From Chionoecetes opilio (taxonomy: Eukaryota > Arthropoda > Malacostraca > Decapoda > Majidae), in contig JACEEZ010019088.1 in assembly GCA_016584305.1 (NCBI GenBank), positions 155,779 through 219,778 of the forward strand: DNA of 64,000 nt. The letters are read 5' to 3'. The position numbers and the translations under genes are program-made. Below the pieces are notes generated by a model, which was not told where the DNA came from, did no database searches, and saw only the letters and a list, made by a program, of their open reading frames with translations. Below are positions 42,613 to 55,047 of this stretch, piece by piece (the first letter of the stretch is position 1; each line of letters starts with the position of its first letter).

Positions 42613-44652
42613 CATAATGGATGGGACATTACCAACCCTAGATGGAAGAGACTTTTAGATACTAATGACAACAAAGTTATCTGGAAAGCCATAAACTGGA
42701 AAGGGGATGTTTCTGATCATGACGTTGTTCAGCCTAATGATACTGAGTTCAAGTCTCACTTTGAAAAATTATTAAATCCTCATAGCCAGAGTGCACAAGT
42801 ATATGATGGTGCTGACTTGGAAACAGCCCTATATATCCCAGTGGTAGACGACCCATTTACCCCTCAAGAGTTGGAAGCTGCAATGGCAAAATTGAATAGG
42901 AATAGGAGTTACAATGGGGTATGTCCAGGTCTAGTGAGTAGATTGCCTCTAATATGGTTCATGTTTCTGTTGAATGTATTCAATATGGTATTTTCAGGTA
43001 TATTTTACCCCATTTCATGGTGTCATGACAAATTGATTACCTTGTTTAAATCAGGAGACAGATTAGACTGTGGCAATTATAGGGGAATAAGCATCATGGA
43101 TACCTTTGCTAAAGTGTATGACCTTTTAATTTTAAGTAGATTGCAACTATGGTCTTGTATTGATAAGTGTCAAGCTGGCGCACAAAAAGGTCGAGGGAGT
43201 TTAGAGCAAATAATATCACTGAGACTTCTGATTGACTATGCAATAGGGAAAAAAGTAAAATTAAATGTCCTCTTTATTGACTTCAACAAAGCTTACGACA
43301 GAGTCCCACGACATAAGCTAATTAGTCATCTGAGATCTCTAGGGTGCGGTAAGGTGATGCTCATGGCTATCAGAACTATATATACATGTACACGAAACAT
43401 TCTAAAATCAGCTGTACTAGTTTCAACTATTGGAGTGAGACAGGGAGCACCAACTAGCTGTTTGTTGTTTGTTATTTATATTGACAAGATGGTAAAAATG
43501 ATCAAGCAAGTGATTCCTATTGATGGTTTCCTGGGGACTTTGCACTGTTTATTATTAATGGATGATACTGTTATACTCGCGACCTCCAGAGATATGTGTA
43601 AAAGAAAACTGGACCTTATATTTGAATATTGTAATGAGTATGGTATGATTTTGAATGAAAAGAAATCTAAATTCTTTGTTATAAATGGGGATGACGATGA
43701 TAAGTTATCTTTTTGCAGCAATAGTGTCGAGATACAATACTGTCCAAAATATTTATATCTTGGCGCCTGGTTTACGGACGATGGAAAAATTTGTTCGGCT
43801 TTATCGCTTCATGATGTGGAAATGTCTGCCTTAGTTAACAAATTTGTAATTTTCTGTTATGTGAACAAGGATATGCCATTTGTCTATAAACTGAAAGTGT
43901 TTAACGCAGCAGTGTTGTCATCATTATTGTATAGTTCTGAGGCTTGGCTGACCTCGAACCCTAAGAAAGTAATTTGCCATTACAACCAATTAGTGAAATG
44001 CCTTCTTGGGGTAAGGAAAAATACCCCTATTAATTTATGTTTAGTTGAGGCTGGAATTCCACCAGCCGAATTTCTTTTAGGTAAAAAGAGAACCTCATTC
44101 TTAAAAGAAAATTTAAGGTCACATGATATGGATGAACCCTTCAGTTACGTATACGACTTGTGTAGAAGGTATAATACGCGAGGATATAGATTTATTCAGA
44201 AGGCGTTGGACTTCGATATTGCGTCTGATCCCCTACAGCCAATTAAGAACCTTATAAGAAACAAGCTAGATTCAGCCACAAAATATGTTGCATATAGGAC
44301 AGTACTAAACCCCAAGTTTTCGGTACATAATATTTACCTCAGTAAAGATTATATTCCAGACCACACCCGTTTAGAATTTACAAGATTGCGGTTGATGTCT
44401 CATAATCTGAAAATAGAGACTGGTAGATGGAGCCGAACACCGAGAGAGTTAAGACTCTGCAGTTGTAATCAACGTAAAGTTCAGGACGAGACTCATGTTT
44501 TGTTAGAGTGTCCCATTTCTGATAACTGCAGGAAAATTTTTCCATTATTAAATTTTTCATCAATGAGTAGGTTACTAGGTGAGGGGGTTCACTGCGATAT
44601 ATTATGTAAATATGTTTATGATGTTTTACATTGTGAAACATTTGTTCGGTAA
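42613..44652 (+). CDS. LINE ORF2 fragment: reverse transcriptase, intact frame
   Basis: A 679-codon frame without stops, open from the codon after a TAA at 42610. It encodes the RT and C-terminal part of a non-LTR retrotransposon, while the endonuclease is missing (5' truncation). Landmarks: YNGVCPGLVSRLP, LITLFKSGDRLDCGNYRGIS, NVLFIDFNKAYDRVP (first catalytic Asp), VRQGAPTSC, LLLMDDTVILA (catalytic DD with Met-Asp-Asp instead of Phe/Tyr-Ala-Asp-Asp), KKSKFFVING, and a C-terminal CSCNQ...HVLLECP zinc knuckle. No ATG near its start needs to be used, since the piece is a truncated insertion. The clade is probably I/Nimb-like, by motif only. The clean frame suggests a recent insertion or selection in an active family. 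Confidence 0.85.
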   Translation, partial: HNGWDITNPRWKRLLDTNDNKVIWKAINWKGDVSDHDVVQPNDTEFKSHFEKLLNPHSQSAQVYDGADLETALYIPVVDDPFTPQELEAAMAKLNRNRSYNGVCPGLVSRLPLIWFMFLLNVFNMVFSGIFYPISWCHDKLITLFKSGDRLDCGNYRGISIMDTFAKVYDLLILSRLQLWSCIDKCQAGAQKGRGSLEQIISLRLLIDYAIGKKVKLNVLFIDFNKAYDRVPRHKLISHLRSLGCGKVMLMAIRTIYTCTRNILKSAVLVSTIGVRQGAPTSCLLFVIYIDKMVKMIKQVIPIDGFLGTLHCLLLMDDTVILATSRDMCKRKLDLIFEYCNEYGMILNEKKSKFFVINGDDDDKLSFCSNSVEIQYCPKYLYLGAWFTDDGKICSALSLHDVEMSALVNKFVIFCYVNKDMPFVYKLKVFNAAVLSSLLYSSEAWLTSNPKKVICHYNQLVKCLLGVRKNTPINLCLVEAGIPPAEFLLGKKRTSFLKENLRSHDMDEPFSYVYDLCRRYNTRGYRFIQKALDFDIASDPLQPIKNLIRNKLDSATKYVAYRTVLNPKFSVHNIYLSKDYIPDHTRLEFTRLRLMSHNLKIETGRWSRTPRELRLCSCNQRKVQDETHVLLECPISDNCRKIFPLLNFSSMSRLLGEGVHCDILCKYVYDVLHCETFVR

Positions 44653-45096
44653 CCTTTTAGTGTTGGTATGTTTTCTTTTTACATCATTCTATAATTATGT
44701 CATTCCTTCTATGTGTTTTCTGGTTCTAAAGTTCTTGTTTTAATTTTATTTTTAGTATAGATTTTTATCCCTTACGTCCCTAATGTAATTATTATTCTTA
44801 AAATATTTGTCTCATTTGGTTGTGTAAATATATTCATAATATGTTACATAGTGATATAATTATTGTGTAATTTTTTGGAGCAGTTTTGCTGTTTTATTTG
44901 TTAGGTTGTTAATAATATTGTCATTCTTTGTGTTTTCTTTTAGATAGTTTTTAGTATAAAAATATTGCCCTCTTTTCTTGTTAATGCATTTAGTATTGTT
45001 ATTTTTACTTGGACAAAGTGTATCATATTTTTGTTTTGTTTTTTTGTTATGACGTTAAAAATTTCTGTAAAAACTTTGTCAATAAACTACTACTAC
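44653..45096 (+). mobile_element. LINE 3' UTR and tail
   Basis: AT-rich, ending in CAATAAACTACTACTACTATAA. TATAA stands at both the 5' and 3' junctions with the hAT-type MITE, consistent with a short target duplication. Confidence 0.65.
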
Positions 45097-45301
45097 TATA
45101 AATAAAGATCATATGCAGTAATAAGAATGCACTTCTGGATCTAACAAACATGCACAGATAAGATGAACCATTGTATCCAGGAAAGATTTTATGAACAAAT
45201 ATTTTGTCGCCCAGTAGCTTAAAATTGTTCTTACTGGGCGACAGTTTTCCATCACTGGGAGACATTTTGGTGGCCCAGTTGTGACGTTAAAAAATGCACT
45301 G
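45097..45301 (+). mobile_element. hAT-type MITE right end (second element)
   Basis: Same sequence as 34968-35165, ending AAAAAATGCACTG, followed by CCTCGTCG. Confidence 0.85.
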
Positions 45302-45406
45302 CCTCGTCGACACTACGTTAAGGCTTCACCACTGCCATGTCCTGATAGTGCCCACTTGTCTGTGTCTACTGTGGGACCTGTGATGGGCCCACACTCCGAT
45401 CTTATG

Positions 45407-45453
45407 TCTTCCTCCTCCTCCTCCTCCTCCTCCTCCTCCTCCTCCTCCTCCTC
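45407..45453 (+). repeat. (TCC)n microsatellite, 5' of LINE
   Basis: About 15 TCC units directly before the first LINE codons. A second, imperfect TCC tract lies at the LINE 3' end (48618-48692). Confidence 0.95.
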
Positions 45454-48400
45454 TTTGTTTCAGAAACGCCAGATATCGTTAGTATCACTGAGAGTTGGGT
45501 CAACACAAAAGATACACATTTATTATCTGAAATAGCCATTACAGGCTACAAGAGATAAGATTAGATTTTCATCCTATCTAGACACTTTGCAAGTACCAAC
45601 TACAAGGTTATTGACTATACAAAGCGCCGCCACGTCAGCACGAACTAGGCGGACTCGAACCGCTGACCAAATGCACAGGGACGCTGCACATTGCGAACTC
45701 ACGTCTCTACCAGCCTTGCCACCCTGACGGGCTTACAGGCTACAAGACATTCCTAAATTGTCGTACGCATAAAGCAGGTGGAGGTGTCATTCTTTACATT
45801 AAAGATGATTTGCAAGCAATCGAAATCGATAAAGTAAATCAAGATCATTATGACTCAGTCTACGCAAAGATTAAGCTTAACGGTAAACTGCTAACTATTG
45901 GGACAATATATCGTCCTCCCAAATCAAATGCGGAAGTAGATTGCCTCCTGTATGACGAGATAAAGTCAGTTGTCAACAATAATAACGACACAATTATATG
46001 TGGAGATGTTAACCTACCGCGTATAAACTGGAATAATAATTCTGCTGATATTGAAGGTATGCGATTGCTTGATATGGTAAACGAAGTATATTTAAATCAG
46101 GTGGTCCGTGAGCCTACAAGGGATAATAGTATCCTAGATTTAGTTTTCACTACAGACATTGATCTGATTGATTACTGCGATATATGTGAACATCTGGCAA
46201 ACAGTGATCACAGGTTAATCAGATGCGGCATAAATTGCAACGTAGACATCACATAAAATCTGTTATTAGTTCCCAATTATAATAAAGCAGATTTTACGAA
46301 GATCAGCAGGGTACTAAGCGAAGTTGATTGGATTGACCTACTAAATGGTAATAACGCCGAAAACATGTGTAATGTATTCACAAATAAACTCCAATCGGTT
46401 CTTGAAAAATATGTTCCCATGGTAAGAAAACGTTTGAATAGCAAAAACAGACCCTGCTGGATGACTAATGAGATTCAACAAATCATCGGCAGAAAGCGCC
46501 GAGCATATAAAGTTTACAAACGATCAAATGCGGACTGCGATTATAGAGATTACAATGACGTAAAGCGTCGTTGCAAAGGACTAATTAAGTCTAAAAAGCG
46601 CGAGTATGAAGAAAAAATTCCAAAAGAATCCAAATCAAACCCGAAAAGGTTTTTTCAATACGTTCGGAGTAAGAAAAATGTCAAAACATGTATTGGGCCA
46701 CTGAAAGATAAGAACAACATCTTGGTAAATGATAATAAGAGTATGGCGTCCGTACTCAATGACTGCTTTAATGCAGTGTTTATTAAAGAAGACGAAGCTC
46801 CATTACCAGAACCAGTAAACATGTTTGCGGGACTCGTAAGTGATAGATTGGAAATATGAGAGATAACAGTAGACGAAATATCAAAGTATTTGCAGAAACT
46901 TGACCCAGCAAAATCCGTGGGGGTTGACGAAATCTCGCCGAGATTACTTTGCGAATGTCATAGACAACTTTCGCTTCCATTAAAGATTATCCTCAATAAA
47001 TCGCTAATGGACAAAAATGTTCCTAGTATGTGGAAATTAGCTAATGTTACACCGATATTCAAGAAAGGGAGTAAGAGCCTCGCAAGTAATTATCGCCCAA
47101 TTAGTCTAACGTCTGTGATTGTTAAACTATTTGAGAAAATATTGCGGGATAAAATAGTGTCTTTTCTCGATGAAAATAACTCAATATTAAACTCCCAGCA
47201 AGGTTTTCGTAATAAGAGATCCTGCTTAACAAACCTACTCGATTTTTTCAATGTCATTTATCCAAACTGGGACGCTAAAATTCCCTCGGATATAATATAC
47301 CTTGATTTTCAGAAAGCCTTCGATACAGTTCCCCATAAGCGACTTTTGGCCAAGCTAAGGGCACATGGCTTAGGAGAGCAGTTATGTACATGGATTGGTG
47401 ATTGGCTCTCAACTCGTAAACAACGGGTAGTAATAAATGGCGAGGCATCTGATTGGTTAGATGTTACTAGTGGGGTGCCTCAGGGCTCGGTCCTGGGTCC
47501 TACTCTTTTTCTGATATATATCAATGATCTGGACTGCGGACTTGTCTCTAAAATATAGAAATTTGCAGATGACACCAAATTAGGCGGTAAAGCATATACT
47601 AGGGAAAACTGCGAACTCTTGCAACGTGATCTCGACAAATTATCAGATTGGAGTGATAAATGGCTATTAAAATTCAATTCCGATAAATGTAAAGTAATGC
47701 ATATAGGCAACGATAACCTCAAATATAACTATCAAATGCAAAATAAATCGTTAACTGAGGTTCAGCAGGAAAAGGATTTAGGTGTCATCATCAGTAATGA
47801 TCTTAAAACTAGTCCGCATTGCCTAGCTGCCAGCAAAAAGGCGAATATGATGTTGGGCTTCATTAAACGCAACTTTGAACATAAAACTCCAAAAGTAATG
47901 ACACGATTATACACGTCTTTGGTTAGGCCGCACTTAGAATATGCCGTACAATTCTGGTCGCCTTGTTTCGTAAAAGATCAAGCCAAATTGGAGTCAGGGC
48001 AAAGAAGAGCAACCAAACAAATTCCATCTCTGCGAAACTCACCTTATGAAGAGAGACTGCGGAAACTTAACATGTTTTCCTTAAAGGATCGTAGAATCCG
48101 TGGGGACTTGATAGATCCTTTAAGACCTTTAAGATCCTAAAAGGATTTGATGTCATTAATCAAGAGAACCTATTCGAACTTTCTCCTCAAGTGATAACAA
48201 GAAATAACGGTTTAAAACTAAACGGTCATCGTTTCATCACAGATCTCCGTAAATATTATTTCAATGTTAGAGTTGTTGATCGATGGAACAAATTACCAGC
48301 AAATGTTGTCGAAACCAGCACAATAACTACATTTAAAAACAGACTTGACGCACACTGTAAAGTAAATGGGTATTGATAGTACCCTGCGAATGCATATTAT

Positions 48401-48617
48401 AGTCCTCCGGATCGAGTAGTGATAGTGATAGTTGTAGTTAGTATATTTCATATCCTATCATTCCTCACTACGAAATTTCCATGTTCCTATCTTCTTTAGG
48501 GACATGGTATAATTTTCCAACTGTTCGTCCTACATGTAGTTGATAGTTAGTAGTATGTAGTACAGCAGATACCCTAGTTATGGACCAATAGGTCTCTTGG
48601 TGTCTGTTACTCCTATG
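45454..48617 (+). pseudogene. CR1/L2-like LINE (endonuclease plus RT), degenerate
   Basis: The frame begins inside an APE-type endonuclease (TPDIVSITESW; then IGTIYRPPKSN, ICGDVNLPRINW and SDHRLI with the catalytic His). It continues through an Arg/Lys-rich linker to [80 protein letters not shown], then SLVRPHLEYAVQFWSP and RGDLI. In-frame stops lie at 46254, 46857 and 47556 (the last just before FADD), and the frame shifts near 48130. A SINE splits the endonuclease at 45554. The start of the endonuclease is missing. The element is inactive as read. Confidence 0.9.
45554..45732 (-). mobile_element. tRNA-derived SINE with perfect 15-bp target duplication
   Basis: TTACAGGCTACAAGA occurs at 45539-45553 and 45733-45747. 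On the minus strand the insert begins with a tRNA-like head, with GGTAGAGACG in the A-box area and GCGGTTCGAGTCC as B box, and ends in AAAATCTAATCTTATC. It is 179 bp. Confidence 0.9.
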
Positions 48618-48692
48618 TATTCCTCCTCGTCTTCCTCCTCTTCCTCCTCGTCTTCCTCCTCTTCATCCTCGTCTTCCTCCTCCTCCTAAACC
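48618..48692 (+). repeat. imperfect (TCC)n microsatellite
   Basis: CTCCTCGTCTTCCTCCTCTT repeated four times, directly after the LINE 3' end. Confidence 0.95.
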
Positions 48693-48764
48693 TCCTCCTT
48701 TTATTTCGTCTTCCTTCTCTTTCCATTTTTTCTCCTTTATTTTAGCTTATTCATGATTCTCGAC

Positions 48765-48975
48765 ATTAACCTCATGAGACCCAGAACGTAATTTCCATTG
48801 TAATTTGGGTACCATTAGACGTTTTTTTTTAGTGAATATAAGCAATATTTTATAGATATGACCTGTTTAGTATCCTTGTCGACTAACTAATGTGGTCAGT
48901 TACTTTTCGTATTTTTTTGGCTCGACAACATAGTTTTTTTATAGGTAAGGAAAGATCTGGACGTGAAGGGGTTAA
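48765..48975 (+). mobile_element. TTAA-type MITE, complete copy
   Basis: It runs from TTAACCTCATGAGACCCAGA to GATCTGGACGTGAAGGGGTTAA. Its body matches 35174-35368 and 52365-52579. Confidence 0.85.
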
Positions 48976-50042
48976 GTCCAATCAGGGTCAAATCAACCCG
49001 GTGGTCAATGTATCTCTGTAGGGAATTGTATAGCAGCCATTTCTTTCATGCCGAGTGGAAGACCCTGACCAATGATCGAGGCCAGACCCTGATATGATGC
49101 AGTGTTGTTCCCGTAGACTTTCCTGCAATGCTATGCCGATGTGACGACAGCACAGCAACCAGTTATTGTCCATTTTTTTTTAACGAGGTGAAAAATCCTG
49201 ACCCCTTGCTGCTTACTGACTGATATTTGATGCCAGGAAAAGGGAATACTACGGTTCTTCTAAATTTCAGTTGTATTTCATCATAGTTAACCATATTATC
49301 AGGTAAACATAGGCATAATTTTAAGCAGGAGACCTTAAGATAGAATGGAATTTTTGCCTCGTTAAAAAAAATAGACTATAAACCCCAAGGGAAGTCTGGA
49401 TTGTCAGGAGTTTTTTAGTCTCTGATTCTGATCTATAGAACTTCACGTACCAGATATTATATAATTTCTGGCGAAGTAACTCACCGTGGGAACTTTGCAA
49501 ACTCATTCCCAACAAATTCAGTGCAGATAGCCATGATAGCCTGATAGGACAGACCCAGCTCGCTAGGTAGATTATAGGGTTTTGGAAAGTATCAAATATA
49601 GTTTTTCAAGAATTTTAAGTACTTGTAATATTACTTTACTGATATTATATACTGCTGGCGTACCTGAGCATGGTATATAATTGATTTATAACTGAAACAT
49701 GCATGCAAAGTTATTCGACACGCAACCGACAAGCCCTTGAGAACTAGAATACAAATACAAGACTACTAGAACACAAAGCCAGTGGTGGGTGTCCTGAGGG
49801 TAAGGTAAGCCAAGGGTCCTGACGTGTGGTTCACCTTGGCCTTGACGCCCTAGTGTTGGTGGCGGCGGGCGTGGCTGGTCGCGCCCACGCCCAACCCACG
49901 ACTTTCCTTCTCATCACTCTCTCTTCCCAGCCATGTTTGGGATGCTGCAGGAACCAGGGTGAGGATGCGAGAGGCTCTTCAGAAGCTAAAGAATTATACT
50001 GCAGCGAGCACAATCCTTCCCTTTTCAAAGTGTCCATGGTAA
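48976..50042. other. no gene recognised
   Basis: Unique AT-rich sequence with a GC-richer stretch at 49800-50000. The open frames of about 60-98 codons have no domain and overlap on both strands. Confidence 0.5.
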
Positions 50043-50309
50043 CAGTGCCGTTTTTAGCGTTTTGGGGCCCTTTGCGAAATGCTGTTTGGGGGCCTATTTT
50101 GTAAAAACTATGGTGGGGGGATTCCAAACCCTCTAAGATGGTCCGAGGGCACGCCTTAAATATTTAAATGCATCAATCTGGTGCACTTTAAGAGGAAAAG
50201 AGACTATGATTCTAAAAATAAATAACAATAATTGAAATTTGGGGGCCCCTTGGTGGCTTCGGGGGCCCTATGCTGCAACCACGTAGTTCGCATGTAAGAA
50301 ACGGCCCTG
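50043..50309. mobile_element. hAT-type MITE
   Basis: The ends are CAGTGCCGTTTTTAGCG and, inverted, CAGGGCCGTTTCTTA. The interior has GGGGGCCC blocks at both sides. Flanks CATGGTAA and CATTGTAG agree at six of eight positions, as expected of an old 8-bp duplication. Confidence 0.65.
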
Positions 50310-50447
50310 CATTGTAGTAATTCTTTGGGTATGGAATATAATGTCTTCAGTCCCGCGACACACTCAGGAAAATACAAAACTTCTATGAACAATAAATATC
50401 AGCACATTGTAAAGGGGCTGCATAACCTCACTACCATGCGATAATGA

Positions 50448-50538
50448 CAAGTTTACAAGTTTATTAAAGAAAGATTACAAGAAGATTACAGAGATGAAGA
50501 TAAAGAGAGATTACATAGAAGGAGGGGGGGGGAGCAGT
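50448..50538 (+). repeat. dispersed repeat with G-run
   Basis: GTTTATTAAAGAAAG, GAGATTACATAGAAGG and a poly(G) tract recur in the same order at 55980-56038, so they belong to one dispersed family of unknown type. Confidence 0.6.
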
Positions 50539-50829
50539 CCACTATTGAAAACAGTTAAGGTCGCCACAGCTACTTCACAACAAAGATGGAGGAAGGAGGC
50601 AGTTAGGCTAGGCAGGTAGCATCATTATGTAAATGCGGCGGCCAACCATGGGACGCCAGCCTATATGGAGTGCATTCATGTGTATCTATTTCTATTATTT
50701 CTAATGACCTTATTATTTCCATCTATTTCTAAGGATTAGTAATCAGGATAAGACAAAAAATAGCGACCTAACAAATGTAGCCTACATAAAAATAAGAGAC
50801 AGGAATAAATTTGTTTTCAAATACGTAGG

Positions 50830-51150
50830 GTGATAAAGATGATTGGATAGGGAGACTAGATAAATTCATGGATGGGGATGAAAGGTGGATGTAGGTAGTG
50901 TTAAGTAACAGGAACTACCTCGTGTAGGTCTCACGGCCTCTTGTAGTTTCCTTATTTTTTTATGTTCTTATGTTCTTATGATTGGAATAGACTCAGTTAT
51001 CAGCAGGTCGTTAGTGCAAAGACGATAGGAAGTTTTAAAAGAAGACTGGACAAATATATGGATAAAGATGAAAGGTGAATGCAGGTAATATAGCTATGCG
51101 TATTGCAGGAACTACCAGGTGTAGGTCTATACCAGTAGCTTCCTAATGGT
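50830..51150 (+). mobile_element. two CR1/L2-like LINE 3' ends in tandem
   Basis: The first copy ends near 50985 in TTATGTTC repeats after CTACCTCGTGTAGGTCTCAC. The second reads SFKRRLDKYMDKDER in translation (51030-51080), the usual C terminus of these LINEs, and ends near 51150. Only the 3' ends are present. Confidence 0.7.
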
Positions 51151-51444
51151 CTTTCCGGGGAAGTAACAGCAACAGGAAAGAGATGATAGGTACGACAATG
51201 ATATGGACGCAGCACGAAGGACTATTAGTACACGACACAGGGAAGAGGACACAGTATATGGCTATCGTAAGTGGTGCAGGGGGGGGTAGGGGGAGGGTGT
51301 GGGTGTGGTAAGGGGGGGTGAGGGGTGTGGTAGGGGGTGAGTGGGTGTGGTGCTGGAGGTGAGGAGACAAGGACATTGAGAAGGTGCCTGGGAGCGAGGG
51401 TGGGTCTGGTAGTGGTCACAACGCCTTCCTGGAGGAGCTCTGCG

Positions 51445-51718
51445 TGTGTGTGTCATTCACCCATGGTCTTGTCCACGTTTCGGGTTCCACGGATCGTCAG
51501 TTTCAACCTCCCGGTGCGAGCTTGGAGCTCATTATTACCGATCTTTGGGTAATGCTGGGACCTCACACACCACACCTACCCATCCCCATCCCCTTGCTCA
51601 AGGTGGACAGTAACCGCCCGAATTTGTCAGTGAAAAATCCCCGGGAGCAGTGAGGATTCCAACCGGCTAACCACAGAATGGCAGACCAACGCTCTATCTA
51701 CTTGACCATCGTGGCGGT
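51445..51718 (-). mobile_element. tRNA-headed SINE, full copy
   Basis: On the minus strand the head reads CACGATGGTCAAGTAGATAG and GCCGGTTGGAATCC as B box, followed by the shared body. It is directly preceded at the high-coordinate side by (TA)n. Confidence 0.75.
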
Positions 51719-51720
51719 GT

Positions 51721-51731
51721 GTATATATATA

Positions 51732-51817
<86 letters not shown>
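51721..51817. repeat. (TA)n microsatellite
   Basis: About 40 TA units at the 5' end of the SINE. Confidence 0.97.
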
Positions 51818-51820
<3 letters not shown>

Positions 51821-52364
51821 TGTGTGTGTACATCACCTAAAAGTCATCGTATCACACACACACAAAGCAAACACAGTATTTATTACCTTAATTGTAACCT
51901 CATGAGGGTCATATTACAAACAAGACAACAAAAATTAATAATACTGAATTTTCATCTCCAACACATTCAGCCTTAGGTATAAAGAAAGAAAGGACTTAGC
52001 CTATGTATGTTTCTGTCAGTATACCAATTAACAACGCGGAACTTACGAAACAAGAGGGACAAACACGCCTCTCCCATTACCCCACCACCGCCTTCAATGC
52101 CATATCACAGAGCACATCAACAAAGGCTGAGGGAAGGGGAACAGGAGAAGTCACTACACACGTTAACCCCCAAATAACCCTTTAACCCCCTAATTCCCCA
52201 ACCCCTAAAAAAAACTATAAATAAAAACAAATACCCTAAAACCGCTCTAAAACCCAGCCAAAAAAACCTGAATCCCCCTCAACCCTTTTCCCCCCTAAAA
52301 AATAATCCCCCTGAATCCCACCCCATAAATCCCTTAAAGTCCTCTCCGTCATCGCGTCTTCCTC

Positions 52365-52579
52365 TTAACCCCTTGAGACCCAGAACGTAATTTCCATTGT
52401 AATGTGGGTACCATTAGACGATTTTTGGTGAATATAAGCAATATTTTAGAGCTATGACCTGTTTAGTATCCTTGTCGACTAACAAATTTGGTATATTTAG
52501 TTTCTTTTCGTTATTTTATGGCTCTACAACACACAATTTTTTTTATAGCAAAGGAAAGATCTGGGTGTGAAGGGGTTAA
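52365..52579 (+). mobile_element. TTAA-type MITE, complete copy
   Basis: It runs from TTAACCCCTTGAGACCCAGA to GGGTGTGAAGGGGTTAA. It is 215 bp and provides the reference for the split and interrupted copies. Confidence 0.9.
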
Positions 52580-52701
52580 CATTATATAACCTTTGAAAAC
52601 ACTGCATGCGAGGTGTTAGGTAAGAATATAAGGTTTAGAATCATAACTTAAATCGTAAAAATCGTCAAAAAAATCGCAACCTTGGAGTCTATCCATACCT
52701 A

Positions 52702-53776
<1,075 letters not shown>

Positions 53777-53945
53777 AGTGTGGTGTGGGGTGTGGTGGTG
53801 TGGTGTGGGGTGTGGTGGTGTGGTGTGGGGTGTGGTGGTGTGGTGTGGGGTGTGGTGGTGTGGTGTGGGGTGTGGTGGTGTGGTGTGGGGTGTGGTGGTG
53901 TGGTGTGGGGTGTGGTGGTGTGGTGTGGGGTGTGGTGGTGTGGTT
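53777..53945 (+). repeat. 20-bp minisatellite, about 8.5 copies
   Basis: Unit TGTGGTGGTGTGGTGTGGGG, with perfect copies and strong G/C strand asymmetry. The predicted His/Pro/Thr or Val/Trp/Cys proteins are repeat translations. Confidence 0.97.
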
Positions 53946-54053
53946 GGAAGAAGGGCACCGGAGGATAGACCTGGCTGAAGCGGCCTTGAGATTGTGGCCA
54001 TAACGGAACAAACCCACCACCTGCTCCCGACCCCACCCACCTACTACCACACA

Positions 54054-54055
54054 TA

Positions 54056-54091
<36 letters not shown>

Positions 54092-54131
54092 TTACTGCTA
54101 CTACCACTACTACTATTGCTACTACTTCTAT
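54054..54131. repeat. (CTA)n microsatellite
   Basis: ACTACT triplets with a few substitutions (ATTACTGCT). Confidence 0.9.
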
Positions 54132-54400
54132 AACCTTATCGACCTCTACCTCACCGCCATATCCACTACTACTGCTAATGCTGCCACTTTGGAAATAGGG
54201 ACCTACTACTGTTGTCAGGAGTGGTGGTGGTGATAAAGGGTAGTAGTGGTGGTGATGGTGGTGGAATGGGGCGGGTGGCAACAGTAATGGTGATTATAGT
54301 AGTGGTTGCAGTATTGATAAATGCAGTAATACTAGCAATAAAATAAATAAAAAAGTGCAAGTACTACTATATGAATGAGGGAGGCCTAGACATCATCTCC

Positions 54401-54514
54401 AAACACACACACACACACACACCACACACACACACACACACACACCCACACCCACACCCACACCCACACACCCACACCCACACCCACACCCACACACACA
54501 CACTCTCACACACA

Positions 54515-54601
<87 letters not shown>
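54401..54601. repeat. (CA)n with (CCCACA) variant core
   Basis: Compound repeat: (CA)n, then nine CCACAC variant units, then about 40 CA units. Confidence 0.97.
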
Positions 54602-54784
54602 TATTATGTAAGACGTAAACTTCACAATGACAGATCTTGAATATATCATAAAATCTGCATCATGCCCAATATCGTACAGTGCCACTCTGAGCCACAAAAA
54701 GATGACGCACAATGTATACAAAACAACATTTAGGTATCACACAATCACAACATTTCATATTTCCTCCTCGTACTAGTGAGGAGA

Positions 54785-54860
54785 GTTACATAAGAAACAT
54801 AAGAAAATAAGGAAGGTACAAGAGGCCATGAGACCTACACGTGGTAGTTCCTGTAAGAGT
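54785..54860 (-). mobile_element. LINE 3'-end fragment
   Basis: ACATAAGAAAATAAGGAAGG with ACACGTGGTAGTTCCTGTAA. Same tail and orientation as 1-60. Confidence 0.65.
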
Positions 54861-55004
54861 TGTTTCTGTAAGGGTAGTTCCTGAGAGTTGGTACACTTTG
54901 CAGTAACGCCGATCGCTGATGCCCTACACTCCTACACCTATTTTTGGCGTCATATATACAACAAGCCTCCTGCAGGAAGCTTAGGCTATAACGGGGGCGC
55001 GGTA

Positions 55005-55006
<2 letters not shown>

Positions 55007-55037
<31 letters not shown>

Positions 55038-55047
55038 CATACATACA
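55007..55047. repeat. (ACAT)n microsatellite
   Basis: Ten ACAT units. Confidence 0.95.
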
